Source: Vallicoccus soli (lineage in GTDB: Bacteria > Actinomycetota > Actinomycetes > Motilibacterales > Motilibacteraceae). From it: a stretch of 64,000 nucleotides of DNA. The stretch covers positions 1 through 64,000 of the forward strand of contig NZ_QZEZ01000006.1 in assembly GCF_003594885.1 (NCBI RefSeq), in the 5' to 3' direction. Below, piece after piece: positions 16,869 through 24,931 of this stretch (within the stretch, counting starts at the first letter, position 1; each line of letters opens with the position of its first letter). Under the pieces are notes generated by a model, which made no database searches, was not told the DNA's origin, and saw only the letters and a list, made by a program, of their open reading frames with translations. A program made the translations under genes and the position numbers.

Positions 16869-17650
16869 GCGCTTCCGACACGCCCCGCCCGGGGCGGGCC
16901 GGCCGCCCTGTGACCGGCGGCGGCACCGGCCGCAGCGGCGGTACCGGGGGCACGCGCCCGACCGGCGGCTCCCGCGCCGCCGGGGGCACGCCCGCGGCCG
17001 GGGCCGGCGGGCGCGGCACGACGCGCCGCGGCGCGGGCGGTGCTGCCGGCAGCACCCCCGGGACCCCGAGAGCTGCGGCCCCGGCGGCCCCGGCCGGCCG
17101 GGCGGCCCGCGAGACCCGCTCGGACGACGCGACGCAGGTCCTGCCGCGGGCCGGGCGCACCGGGACGGCGGTCGCCGACGCCCCCGAGGGGCCGGGCGGG
17201 CAGGCCCCCGGCACCTCGGCCACCGCCCCGGCCGCCGACGGCGCGGCCCCCGCGCCCGGGCGCAAGGGCCGGCGCGGACGCACCCGCAAGGCGCGCCTCG
17301 TCGTGGCGCGGGTCGACCCGTGGTCCGTGATGAAGCTCGCGTTCCTGCTGAGCATCGCCCTGGCGATCATCCTGCTCACCGCGGTCTTCGTCGTCTGGTC
17401 CGTGCTGGACCGGCTCGAGGTGTTCAGTTCGCTGTCCACGACGATCCGCGAGGTCACGGCGTCGGAGACGAACCAGGGCTTCGACCTCATGGAGTACGTC
17501 GGCCTGAGCCGCGTCCTCGGCGTCGCCGGGGTCGTCGCGTGCGTCAACATCGTGCTCATCACCGCGCTGGCCACGCTCGGCGCGTTCCTCTACAACCTGG
17601 CCACGAGCCTCGTCGGCGGGCTGCACGTCACGCTGTCCGAGGACGCCTGA
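16865..17650 (+). CDS. DUF3566 membrane protein
   Basis: Two-helix membrane protein of the DUF3566 family, which is encoded directly after gyrA in many actinobacteria. Residues 1-135 are a low-complexity Gly/Ala/Pro/Arg-rich cytoplasmic tail. The conserved domain (about 138-261) has [35 protein letters not shown] (first helix), a loop with [12 protein letters not shown], and a second helix [30 protein letters not shown]. The role is unknown; the position suggests co-transcription with gyrA. A hairpin 19 nt downstream probably ends the operon. Confidence 0.92.
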
Positions 17651-17668
17651 CGCGGTCCGCCCCGGTCG

Positions 17669-17693
17669 GGGGCGGCGGTTCGCCCGCCGCCCC
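17669..17693 (+). terminator. Hairpin terminator after the gyrase operon
   Basis: GGGGCGGCGG (17669-17678) pairs perfectly with CCGCCGCCCC (17684-17693) across a 5-nt loop. No T-tract follows, which is common for actinobacterial terminators. Confidence 0.7.
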
Positions 17694-17742
17694 GGCCGTG
17701 CGGTAACCTCGGTGCTCGCACGTCGGCCCCGCCGTCGTCAGC

Positions 17743-17816
17743 GGGCCTATAGCTCAGTCGGTTAGAGCGCTTCCCTGATAAGGAAGAGGTCAGTGGTTCA
17801 AGTCCACTTAGGCCCA
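17743..17816 (+). tRNA. tRNA-Ile (GAT)
   Basis: The acceptor stem GGGCCTA pairs with TAGGCCC. The anticodon stem CTTCC/GGAAG encloses the loop CTGATAA, giving anticodon GAT. The T-loop reads GGTTCAAGTCC. CCA is not encoded after the discriminator A. TAACCT at 17703-17708 is a plausible -10 box. Its position between gyrA and tRNA-Ala is typical of actinobacteria. Confidence 0.97.
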
Positions 17817-17834
17817 CCCCGCACGTCGCTCCTC

Positions 17835-18005
17835 ATGGCCACCGGCCGCACCCCGCTGCTGCGCACCCTCGTCGGTGCCGCCGTCGCGGGTGCCGCCGTG
17901 GCCGGCGCCGGCGCGGTCCTGCGCCGGGTCCGTCCCGCCGCGCCGCCCCCCGGCTCCGCCGCCGCGACCCCCGACGCCTGGGCCGAGGCCACCGACCGGG
18001 TCTGA
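17835..18005 (+). CDS. DLW-39-type small protein
   Basis: 56-residue protein with one hydrophobic helix (LVGAAVAGAAVAGAGAVLRRV) and the C-terminus DAWAEATDRV. The DLW-39 family is a short actinobacterial protein ending in D-L-W-AEATD and encoded beside the gyrA-linked tRNAs; here the family DLW reads DAW. Function unknown. Start ATG at 17835-17837, 18 nt after the tRNA-Ile, so it may be expressed from the tRNA transcript. A longer frame begins inside the tRNA and is not credible. Confidence 0.75.
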   Translation: MATGRTPLLRTLVGAAVAGAAVAGAGAVLRRVRPAAPPPGSAAATPDAWAEATDRV

Positions 18006-18039
18006 CCGCGGCGCGGGGCCGTACCCTGGTCCCGCTCCC

Positions 18040-18115
18040 GGGGACGTAGCTCAATTGGCAGAGCACCGCCTTTGCAAGGCGGGGGTTAGGGGTTCGATTC
18101 CCCTCGTCTCCACCA
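18040..18115 (+). tRNA. tRNA-Ala (TGC)
   Basis: The acceptor stem GGGGACG pairs with CGTCTCC (one G-T pair). The anticodon loop is TTTGCAA within CCGCC/GGCGG, giving anticodon TGC. The T-loop is GGTTCGATTCC, and CCA is encoded at 18113-18115. Confidence 0.97.
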
Positions 18116-18140
18116 CCCCGCGCCGGGGAAGGACCGGTCC

Positions 18141-19052
18141 ATGACCGGCACCCACGACCGCCCCGCCCCCACCGCGTCCCCGGGCGCCGCCGTCCCCGAC
18201 CGGCCCGTCGTCGCCCTGCTGGGGACCGGGACGATGGGCGCGCCCATGGCGCGGCGCATCGCCGGTGCGGGCCTGCCGCTGCGGGTGTGGAACCGCACCG
18301 CGGAGCGCGCCCGGCCGCTCGCGGACGTGGCCGAGGTCCTCGACGACCCGGCGGCGGCCGTCCGCGGCGCCGACGTCGTGGTGACGATGCTCTTCGACGC
18401 GGACGCCGTGCTCGACGCCGTCGCCGCGGCCGCCCCGGCCCCCGGCACGGCGTGGCTGCAGACGAGCACCGTCGGCGTGGACGGCGCCGGACGCACCGTC
18501 GCGCTCGCCCGCGAACGGGGCCTCGTGCTCGTGGACGCCCCCGTCCTCGGCACCCGCCAGCCCGCCGAGCAGGGGGCCCTGACCGCCCTCGCCTCCGGCC
18601 CGGACGAGGCCCGGGCCCGGGTCCGACCGGTCCTCGACGCCGTCGCCCAGCGCACGCTCTGGGTCGGACCGGCCGGTGCCGGGAGCCGGCTCAAGCTCGC
18701 CGTCAACGCCTGGGTGCTCACCACCGTGCAGGGCGTCGCCGAGTCGCTGGCCCTGGCCGAGGGGCTCGGTGTCGAGCCGGCGCTCGTCCTCGAGGCGCTG
18801 CGCGGCGGGGCGCTGGACTCGCCCTACGTGCAGTCCAAGGGCGCGGCGATGCTCGGCGCCGCGTTCGACCCGGCCTTCCCGCTGCGCGGCGCGGCCAAGG
18901 ACGCCGCGCTGCTGGCCGCGGCGGGCGGCGCGGCCGGCCTGGACCTGCGGCTCGCCCCGGCGCTCGAGGCGGCGTTCGCCCGCGCCCTGGCCGACGGCCA
19001 CGGCGACCTCGACATGGCGGCGACGTACCTCAGCGCGCGTCGAGCGCCCTGA
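18141..19052 (+). CDS. NAD(P)-dependent beta-hydroxyacid dehydrogenase (HIBADH family)
   Basis: 303-residue dehydrogenase of the 3-hydroxyisobutyrate/6-phosphogluconate type. The N-terminal Rossmann motif is VVALLGTGTMGAPMARRI (about residues 28-45), where the usual G-x-G-x-M-G is followed by a conserved P-M-A. The active-site segment VGPAGAGSRLKLAVNAW carries the catalytic lysine of the G-x-G-x-x-x-K-x-x-x-N signature. The all-helical C-terminal domain is complete. Substrate not determinable; it could equally be a glyoxylate/succinic-semialdehyde reductase-type enzyme. Its 3' end overlaps the opposing yjbR-like gene by 23 nt. Confidence 0.9.
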   Translation: MTGTHDRPAPTASPGAAVPDRPVVALLGTGTMGAPMARRIAGAGLPLRVWNRTAERARPLADVAEVLDDPAAAVRGADVVVTMLFDADAVLDAVAAAAPAPGTAWLQTSTVGVDGAGRTVALARERGLVLVDAPVLGTRQPAEQGALTALASGPDEARARVRPVLDAVAQRTLWVGPAGAGSRLKLAVNAWVLTTVQGVAESLALAEGLGVEPALVLEALRGGALDSPYVQSKGAAMLGAAFDPAFPLRGAAKDAALLAAAGGAAGLDLRLAPALEAAFARALADGHGDLDMAATYLSARRAP

Positions 19053-19407
19053 GCATCCGCTGCAGCGCCACCTGCCGGTACGACGACTCGACGAGCTCGG
19101 CGACCTCGTCCCAGTCCACGGCGGCGGCGCCGAGGTCGAGCGCCAGCCACCCGTACGGGCCGTGGTACGGCGGGACGTAGAAGCGCGGGTCCTGCTCGAG
19201 CGCCGGCCGCTCCAGGGGGTCGGGCTTCAGCGCGAGCGCGTACGGGTGCAGGTCGTGCCGCTCGAAGACCGCGAACATCCGCTTGCCCGCGCGGAACGTG
19301 GGCCGCCCCCACGCCTCGACCTCGGCCGTCTCCGGCAGGGCGAGGCAGGCGGCCCGCACGCCGTCGAGGTACGGGTCGTCGTCGCGGTAGGTCCGCGGGT
19401 GGGCCAC
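19030..19407 (-). CDS. MmcQ/YjbR-family protein
   Basis: 125-residue protein of the MmcQ/YjbR (CyaY-like fold) family, described as DNA-binding-like but of unknown role. Visible family features are CLALPETAEVEAWGRPTFRAGKRMFAVFE near the N-terminus and the C-terminal VDWDEVAELVESSYRQVA. GTG start at 19405-19407. Convergent with, and slightly overlapping, the dehydrogenase gene. Confidence 0.88.
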   Translation of the reverse strand: MAHPRTYRDDDPYLDGVRAACLALPETAEVEAWGRPTFRAGKRMFAVFERHDLHPYALALKPDPLERPALEQDPRFYVPPYHGPYGWLALDLGAAAVDWDEVAELVESSYRQVALQRMLRALDAR

Positions 19408-19761
19408 GCCCCGGCACGGTAGGCACCGGCGGCCCCGCTGTCGAGGGCCGGCGCCCGAGGGGTCGAGGGCAGGGTCGCGGCGGGGCCGGGCAGGCCCAGG
19501 GAGGCCCAGGCGCGCCCGGGGAGGCCCGGGGAGGCTCGGGGGGGCTCAGGGTCGGACCAGGGTCGGACCGGGGTGGCCGGCCGTGGCGCTCGTGCCGGGG
19601 CGGGGGCACGATGGGGGTGTCCAGCACAGCGGCCGCCCCGGCCGCCCGGCGGACCGCACGGCGCCCGGCACCTCCTCGACCCGCTGCCCGTCCGCGGCGG
19701 GGGGCCCGGCGCCGTGGGGCTCGCGCCCGCGCCCGGGGCCGCCCCGACCCAGGAGGCCACC
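19408..19761. repeat. Intergenic region with degenerate G-rich 10-bp repeats
   Basis: The 354-bp gap has no supported gene. Between about 19475 and 19570 it carries degenerate direct repeats of GAGGCCCRGG/GGCTCGGGG type, followed by two copies of AGGGTCGGACC. A ribosome-binding site AGGAGG (19751-19756) for the next gene ends the gap. The G-rich strand could form quadruplexes. Confidence 0.6.
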
Positions 19762-20595
19762 GTGGCCAGGTTCCCCCGACGCTCCGTCCCGCCGGTCCTC
19801 GACGACCCGCGGGCGGCGCAGCTCACGCTCGCCCAGCAGCGCACGCTGCTGCTCCTCCCGCTCGCGCTCGACGACGCCGGGCGCGGCCTCGACGACCCCG
19901 GCACCCTCAACGGGCTGCTGTGGGGCCGCTTCTGGGAGGAGCACCCGCCGTCCGAGCTCGACGCCGACCTCGCCGCCCTCGCCGCGGCCGGGTTCGTCGT
20001 GCGGTACGAGCTCGACGGCGTCCGCTACCTCGCGATGCTCGACTGGGAGGAGCAGCAGGTCGTCTCGCGGCGCCAGCCCTCCCGGTTCCCGGCCCCGCCC
20101 GGCGGCGGCCGGTCCAAGGCCTGGGCGGGCGCCGGGCGCGGCCCGGCGGGCGCGGGCGGCGCGGGCGACCCCTGGTCGTCCGTGGACGGGCTCATGAACG
20201 TCTTCGGCGGGGCTGCCGGTCGGCTGCACGACCCGCAGGTGCAGGCCCGCGGCGTGCGCATGCTCGCGGACCTCGCCGGGCAGATCGACCCGGCGCTCGG
20301 GGCCAAGGTGCGCGACCGGGCGCGCAGCTGGGTGGGCACCGCGGCCGACGACCCGGTGCACCCGGACGGCGGCTTCGGCGCGGCCGGCGGTGAGCACGGG
20401 GAGCACCCCACGGTCCAGGGCGAGGCGGTGCGGCCGGCACCGACGGCCCGTACGGCCCCCCAGGACCCGGCCGCTCCGGTGGACCCGGCCGCCCAGGCCG
20501 ACGCGCCCCCCGTGCCCCCCACCCCTCCGAGCACCCCCGAGGCGCCGCCCGCGCCGGACGGCGAGGCGCCGCCGCCGGTCCCGCCGGCGCGCTGA
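19762..20595 (+). CDS. Hypothetical protein with winged-helix-like N-terminus
   Basis: 277 residues from a GTG with AGGAGG 5 nt upstream. Residues 1-110 (RFPRRSVPPVLDDPRAAQLTLAQQRTLLLLPLALDDAGRGLDDPG and WEEHPPSELDADLAALAAAGFVVRYELDGVRYLAMLDWEEQQ) resemble the winged-helix replication-organiser fold seen in phage and plasmid proteins: several helices, then a beta-wing. The remaining 165 residues are Gly-, Pro- and Ala-rich and probably disordered. I do not recognise a named family. A strong bidirectional hairpin follows. Confidence 0.7.
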   Translation: MARFPRRSVPPVLDDPRAAQLTLAQQRTLLLLPLALDDAGRGLDDPGTLNGLLWGRFWEEHPPSELDADLAALAAAGFVVRYELDGVRYLAMLDWEEQQVVSRRQPSRFPAPPGGGRSKAWAGAGRGPAGAGGAGDPWSSVDGLMNVFGGAAGRLHDPQVQARGVRMLADLAGQIDPALGAKVRDRARSWVGTAADDPVHPDGGFGAAGGEHGEHPTVQGEAVRPAPTARTAPQDPAAPVDPAAQADAPPVPPTPPSTPEAPPAPDGEAPPPVPPAR

Positions 20596-20640
20596 CCCGT
20601 GACCCGGGTGACCGGGTGAGGCCGACCGCCTCCTGACGCA

Positions 20641-20677
20641 CGAGCGCCCGGGCCCCCGCGGGGGACCCGGGCGCTCG
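20641..20677. terminator. Strong bidirectional terminator hairpin
   Basis: CGAGCGCCCGGG (20641-20652) pairs perfectly with CCCGGGCGCTCG (20666-20677). The 13-nt interior CCCCCGCGGGGGA can also fold. It sits between the 3' ends of two convergent genes. Confidence 0.85.
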
Positions 20678-20706
20678 CGCACCCGCGGGCAGGGCCCGCG
20701 CTGCGG

Positions 20707-21780
20707 TCAGGAGCCCTTGCGCTCGCCGGTGCCGTCCGTGCTGTCGGTGGTCCCGGCCGGGTCGACGGCCTGGTCCGCGCCCTGCGCGAGCGGCGGCGCG
20801 AGCGGGTCGGGGACCGGCGTGGGCTCGGGCTCGACGGTGGTGCGCTCGGAGGCCGTCGGGCTGCTGGAGGCGTCGGCGAGGGTCTCGTCGGGCGAGGCGC
20901 CGCCCGCGTCGTCGCCCTCGGGCGCGGTGCCCGCGGCGAGCACCGGGCCGGGCGGCTCGCTGCCGGCCGGGGCGGCCGCGCCGGAGCCGACGCTCGCCGA
21001 GGGCCCGGCGACGATCCCCTGGTCCGGCGCCGGCGCGCCCGAGGTGCCGGACCCGCTGCCCGAGGGGCCCTGCCCGGGCTGGACGTCGGCGGGGAACGGG
21101 GTCGCGGGCGGCGTGTAGGCCGGGACGTCGCTCCACGGGTCCTCCTGCGAGGAGGACCAGGCGCGCCACCCGGCGTAGGCACCGCCGACGGCGAGCGCGA
21201 GCACCAGCAGGCGGCGCCCGCGGCGCGAGCGCCGGACCGGGCGGACCTCGCCCTTGAGCGCCTGCACGGCGGCGGCGCCGCGGGTGCGGGCCTCGGCGGC
21301 GGCCGGCTCGGCGGCGGCCAGGGCGGCACCGACGGCCGCGGCGACCCTGGGCAGCACGTCCTCCCGGGCGCTGGCGGCCGCGCCGCCCGCGTCGCGCACG
21401 GCGCTCTGCAGGCCGTCGGCGGCCTGCTCGAGGCGGGGACCGGCCCACTCCTGCGCGGCGGCGAGCGCCCCGGCGGCCGACGTGCCGGCGACGGCGGCGC
21501 GCTCGCGGGCCGTGCCGGCAGCAGCCTGCACGGCGGGCCCGGCCTTGGCGCGGGCGCTCTCCACGGCGGGGGCGACCCGGGCGCGGGCGGCCTCCACGCG
21601 GGGGCCCGCCTGCGCGCGGGCCGCGTCGAGGGCGTCGCGGGCCGCGGCCGCCTGGACGGCGGCGGTCCCCCGGAGCTCGGCCGCGAGCGGGGCGACGCGG
21701 GCGCCGGCCGTCGTCGCGAGCGTGGCACCCCTGCGGGCGGCCTTCGCCCGGGCGGTGCGGCGGCGGAGCGTGAGGGGCAC
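20707..21780 (-). CDS. Ala-rich helical membrane protein (DUF5324-like)
   Basis: 357 residues. Residues 1-180 are an Ala/Arg-rich amphipathic helical region with repeated ARAKAGPAVQAA-like units, probably coiled coil. A single membrane helix (RRLLVLALAVGGAYAGWRAW) follows at about 186-206, then a Ser/Pro/Gly/Glu-rich tail. The layout and its place next to the cyclophilin gene resemble the DUF5324 proteins of Streptomyces. Which side of the membrane each end occupies is not clear. GTG start with GGAGG 6 nt upstream. Confidence 0.65.
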   Translation of the reverse strand: MPLTLRRRTARAKAARRGATLATTAGARVAPLAAELRGTAAVQAAAARDALDAARAQAGPRVEAARARVAPAVESARAKAGPAVQAAAGTARERAAVAGTSAAGALAAAQEWAGPRLEQAADGLQSAVRDAGGAAASAREDVLPRVAAAVGAALAAAEPAAAEARTRGAAAVQALKGEVRPVRRSRRGRRLLVLALAVGGAYAGWRAWSSSQEDPWSDVPAYTPPATPFPADVQPGQGPSGSGSGTSGAPAPDQGIVAGPSASVGSGAAAPAGSEPPGPVLAAGTAPEGDDAGGASPDETLADASSSPTASERTTVEPEPTPVPDPLAPPLAQGADQAVDPAGTTDSTDGTGERKGS

Positions 21781-21977
21781 GGTGGACCTCCAGCGGGTCG
21801 GGTGCGGTCGGGGGCGGGGCCGGTCCCCCGCCTACCCCCGCCGCGCGCGCGCCATGCGGTGCCGCCGTGCCGGGGCGGGCCCCCCGGGCCGGGCGGGGGC
21901 CTGCGCCGGGCGGGGCGGCGCCGGCGGGCGCGTGCGAGGATGACCGGGACCGGTCTCCCCCTGGAAGGTAGCCCCCT

Positions 21978-22508
21978 GTGGCCGACGAGCTCTACGCCGT
22001 CCTCTCGACCAACCGCGGCGACGTCGAGGTGAAGCTCTTCCCCGACCACGCGCCGAAGACGGTGCGCAACTTCGTCGAGCTCGCCAGCGGCGAGCGCGAG
22101 TGGGTCGACCCCCGCACCGGCCAGAAGACGACCGACCGCCTCTACGACGGCACGGTCTTCCACCGCGTCATCGAGGGCTTCATGGTGCAGGGCGGCGACC
22201 CGCTGGGCACCGGCACCGGCGGCCCCGGCTACCGGTTCGCCGACGAGTTCCACCCCGAGCTCGTGTTCGACCGGCCCTACCTGCTGGCGATGGCCAACGC
22301 CGGCCCCGGCACGAACGGCTCGCAGTTCTTCATCACCGTCGGCCCGACGCCGCACCTCAACCGCCGCCACACGATCTTCGGCGAGGTGCTCGACGCGGGC
22401 AGCCGCGAGGTCGTCGACGCGATCAGCACGGTGCCGACCGACGGCCGCGACCGCCCGCTCGAGGACGTCGTCGTCGAGTCCGTGCGGGTCGAGCGGCGCC
22501 CCGCCTGA
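21978..22508 (+). CDS. ppiA: Cyclophilin-type peptidyl-prolyl cis-trans isomerase
   Basis: 176-residue cytoplasmic cyclophilin (no signal peptide). Catalytic and binding motifs are FHRVIEGFMVQGGDP (catalytic Arg in FHR), MANAGPGTNGSQFFIT and HTIFGEV. The start includes VKLFPDHAPKTVRNFVELA. GTG start with GGAAGG upstream. A cyclophilin next to a rhomboid gene is the common actinobacterial arrangement near oriC. It may share a promoter region with the divergent DUF5324-like gene. Confidence 0.96.
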   Translation: MADELYAVLSTNRGDVEVKLFPDHAPKTVRNFVELASGEREWVDPRTGQKTTDRLYDGTVFHRVIEGFMVQGGDPLGTGTGGPGYRFADEFHPELVFDRPYLLAMANAGPGTNGSQFFITVGPTPHLNRRHTIFGEVLDAGSREVVDAISTVPTDGRDRPLEDVVVESVRVERRPA

Positions 22509-22518
22509 GCGCCCGCGG

Positions 22519-23493
22519 ATGAGCGAGCCGGGCCCGCAGGCGGCGTCGGGCCCGACGGGCCCGCCGCACTGCTACCGCCACCCCGACCGCGAGACGTACA
22601 TCCGCTGCGTGCGGTGCGAGCGGCCGATCTGCCCGGACGACATGGTCCCGGTCGCCGTCGGCTTCCTCTGCCCCGACGACGCCCGGGCCGGCCGGCAGGG
22701 GGTGCGCCAGCCGCGCACCCTGTTCGGCGGGCGGGTGTCCGACGACCCGGGCTGGGTGAGCAAGGTGCTCATCGGCGTCAACGTCGCGGTGTTCCTGCTC
22801 CAGCAGGTGCAGCCCACGCTCGAGCGGCGGTTCTGGCTCGTCGCGGGCCCGGTCGCCGACGAGGGCCTGGGCTTCGCCACGGTGGGCGTCGCCGACGGCG
22901 AGCTCTACCGGCTCGTCACGGCGGCGTTCCTGCACGGCGGGCTGCTGCACCTGCTCTTCAACATGTACGCCCTGTGGCTGTTCGGCCCGCCGCTGGAGCA
23001 GGCGTTCGGGCGGGTGCGCTTCGCCGCGCTCTACCTGCTGTCCGCGCTGGGCGGCTCGGCCGCCTCTTACGGCTTCGGCGAGCGGTACGTGCCCGCGCTC
23101 GGCGCCTCGGGGGCCGTCTTCGGGCTCTTCGCGGCGTACATCGTGGTGTCGCGCCGGCTCGGGCGCGAGGTCTCGGGGCTCTTCGTGCTCCTGGGCATCA
23201 ACGTCGTCATCGGCTTCCTGCCGGGCTCGAACATCGACTGGCGCGCGCACGCGGGCGGGTTCGTGCTGGGCGGGCTGCTCACGCTGGCGCTGGTGCTCGT
23301 CCCGCGCCGCCTGCGCGGGGTCCTGCACCCGGTGGCGTTCGCGGTCGCGCTGGCGCTGGTCGTCGCCGCGGTGGTGTGGCGCACCGCCGAGCTCGACGGC
23401 GCGAGCACGGCCCGGGTGGCCGCGTGCACCGTCACCGCCCCGCTCGACCCGGGCGAGGCGTTCCTCGACTGCGTGGGGGCGGCCGGGGGCTGA
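22519..23493 (+). CDS. Rhomboid-family intramembrane serine protease
   Basis: 324 residues. An N-terminal zinc-finger-like segment (CYRHPDRETYIRCVRCERPICPDDM, with paired Cys/His) is followed by six predicted membrane helices. Catalytic Ser lies in GASGAVFGLF and catalytic His in DWRAHAGGFVLGG. The TM2 motif HGGLLHLLFNMYALWLFG, with the family His and Asn, is also present. Cleaves single-pass membrane substrates in the bilayer; the substrate is unknown. Starts 10 nt after ppiA, so probably co-transcribed. Confidence 0.95.
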   Translation: MSEPGPQAASGPTGPPHCYRHPDRETYIRCVRCERPICPDDMVPVAVGFLCPDDARAGRQGVRQPRTLFGGRVSDDPGWVSKVLIGVNVAVFLLQQVQPTLERRFWLVAGPVADEGLGFATVGVADGELYRLVTAAFLHGGLLHLLFNMYALWLFGPPLEQAFGRVRFAALYLLSALGGSAASYGFGERYVPALGASGAVFGLFAAYIVVSRRLGREVSGLFVLLGINVVIGFLPGSNIDWRAHAGGFVLGGLLTLALVLVPRRLRGVLHPVAFAVALALVVAAVVWRTAELDGASTARVAACTVTAPLDPGEAFLDCVGAAGG

Positions 23494-23503
23494 GCCCCCG
23501 GCC
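23481..23503 (+). terminator. Terminator overlapping the rhomboid stop codon
   Basis: GGCCGGGGGC (23481-23490) pairs perfectly with GCCCCCGGCC (23494-23503); the loop is the stop codon TGA itself. Confidence 0.75.
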
Positions 23504-23579
23504 GGACCCTGCGGACCACGACCCCGTGCGCACCGCGGCCCGCCTCCCCCCTGGGGACGGCGGGCCGCGTCGTCCCCAG

Positions 23580-23655
23580 TGTGGACGACGGGTGTGGACG
23601 AACTACACCGGTGTGGTTCACCGCTGTCCACACCCCTCCTCCACAGGGTGGGGAC
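23580..23655. promoter_or_regulatory. Cluster of DnaA-box-like sequences
   Basis: Within about 75 bp lie TGTGGACGA (23580-23588), TGTGGACGA (23593-23601), and CTGTCCACA and CTCCACAGG on the other strand (about 23624-23645). Most differ from the actinobacterial box TGTGGACAA/TTGTCCACA by one base. The cluster lies between rhomboid and crgA, 15 kb from dnaA. Confidence 0.5.
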
Positions 23656-23699
23656 GGCAGGTGCGCCCGGTGGGGCCGCTCAGCCGTGGTGCGGCGCGG

Positions 23700-23948
23700 C
23701 TACTTCCACTGCGTGGAGACGACGAAGCCCGCGATGACGAAGCCGAAGCCGATGAGCATGTTCCACACGTCGATGCCGGGGATCGGGTACTCCGTGCTCG
23801 TCACGTAGTAGGTGACGATCCACAGCAGGCCGATGACGAAGAGCGCCACCATGAGGGCGGGCACCCACGCCGGGCTGGTCACCGACACCGGGGCCTTCGC
23901 CGGCGGCGGGGTGTAGGCGGACTTGCGGCGCTGCGGCGACCTGGGCAC
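23700..23948 (-). CDS. crgA: Cell division protein CrgA
   Basis: 82-residue actinobacterial membrane protein that interacts with FtsZ, FtsI and FtsQ at the septum. Two membrane helices (WVPALMVALFVIGLLWIVTYYV and NMLIGFGFVIAGFVVSTQWK) flank the conserved TEYPIPGIDVWN loop. The basic N-terminus VPRSPQRRKSAYTPPP is typical. GTG start at 23946-23948 with AGGAG upstream; the long upstream frame is not part of the gene. It lies next to DUF881 and pabA/trpG, as in mycobacteria and Streptomyces. Confidence 0.95.
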   Translation of the reverse strand: MPRSPQRRKSAYTPPPAKAPVSVTSPAWVPALMVALFVIGLLWIVTYYVTSTEYPIPGIDVWNMLIGFGFVIAGFVVSTQWK

Positions 23949-24120
23949 GGCCTGTCTCCTCGGTGCATGGTGCGGCCCGGAGCGACGAGCCCGGGACGGA
24001 GCGTGACGCCGACCCTGCCGGCGCGTCTCCCCGTAGGGTAGACGAGCAGCGCCGACGAGCGGCAGGAGCGAGCCGAGCCCGCCGCCGGGCGCCGGGTCGG
24101 CAGGAGCAGGGAGGGACGCC

Positions 24121-24882
24121 GTGGGACGCGCCGCGCGCCGGGCCGGCTGGCGCCTGCTGGTCCCCGTGGCCCTCGTCGTGGCCGGGCTGCTCTTCGCCAC
24201 CAGCGCGGGCACCGCGCGCGGCACCGACCTGCGCGCGGAGGAGACCGCGGACCTGGCCTCGGTGCTGCGCGACGAGCAGCGCCGGGTCGAGGAGCAGGGC
24301 CTGCGGGTGCAGGCGCTGCGCGAGGAGGTCGAGCGCCTGTCCGCCGCCGCGGCGCGCTCGGACTCCGGTGCCGCGGCCGCCCGCGAGCGCGCCGAGCGGG
24401 TCGCCGAGCGCGCCGCCCTGACCCCGGTGACCGGCGAGGCGCTGACCGTGGTCCTCGACGACGCGCCGTACGACGACCCGGAGCAGGTGCCCGAGGGCGT
24501 CGTCCCGGACGACCTCGTGGTGCACCAGCAGGACCTGCAGGGCGTGGTGAACGCGCTGTGGGCGGGCGGGGCCGAGGCCATGCGCCTCATGGACCAGCGG
24601 GTGGTGTCCACCAGCGCGGTCCGCTGCGTCGGCAACGTCCTCATCCTCCAGGGCCGCACCTACTCGCCGCCGTACCGCGTGACGGCGGTCGGCGACGTGG
24701 CGGGGATGCGCGCCGCGCTCGAGGCGGCGCCGAGCGTGCAGGCGTACCGGTACTGGGCCGAGCGGGTCGGCCTGGGCTACGAGGTGGCGGCCGAGGGGAC
24801 GACCACCCTCGCCGGGTACGAGGGCTCGCTCGACCTGCAGCACGCCCGGGTGCCCGAGGACGCGGCGGTGCTCGGCGACTGA
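24121..24882 (+). CDS. DUF881 membrane-anchored protein
   Basis: 253 residues. A single N-terminal membrane helix (LLVPVALVVAGLLFATSAGTARG) is followed by a coiled coil (about 35-95: RDEQRRVEEQGLRVQALREEVERL) and the DUF881 domain, with VVLDDAP, LVVHQQDLQGVVNALWAGGAEAMRLMDQRV and CVGNVLILQGRTYSPPYRVTAVGD. In Gram-positives such proteins are near cell-division genes, consistent with crgA next door; function unproven. GTG start with GGAGG. Confidence 0.92.
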   Translation: MGRAARRAGWRLLVPVALVVAGLLFATSAGTARGTDLRAEETADLASVLRDEQRRVEEQGLRVQALREEVERLSAAAARSDSGAAAARERAERVAERAALTPVTGEALTVVLDDAPYDDPEQVPEGVVPDDLVVHQQDLQGVVNALWAGGAEAMRLMDQRVVSTSAVRCVGNVLILQGRTYSPPYRVTAVGDVAGMRAALEAAPSVQAYRYWAERVGLGYEVAAEGTTTLAGYEGSLDLQHARVPEDAAVLGD

Positions 24883-24931
24883 CGGCCGCGGGGCCCGAGG
24901 GCCGGGGCCGCGTCGTACCCTGGGGCGCACC

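Noticed and set aside
19408-19761. A riboswitch or structured RNA
   Set aside because: The G-rich repeats do not form a conserved architecture I recognise; only simple repetition is visible.
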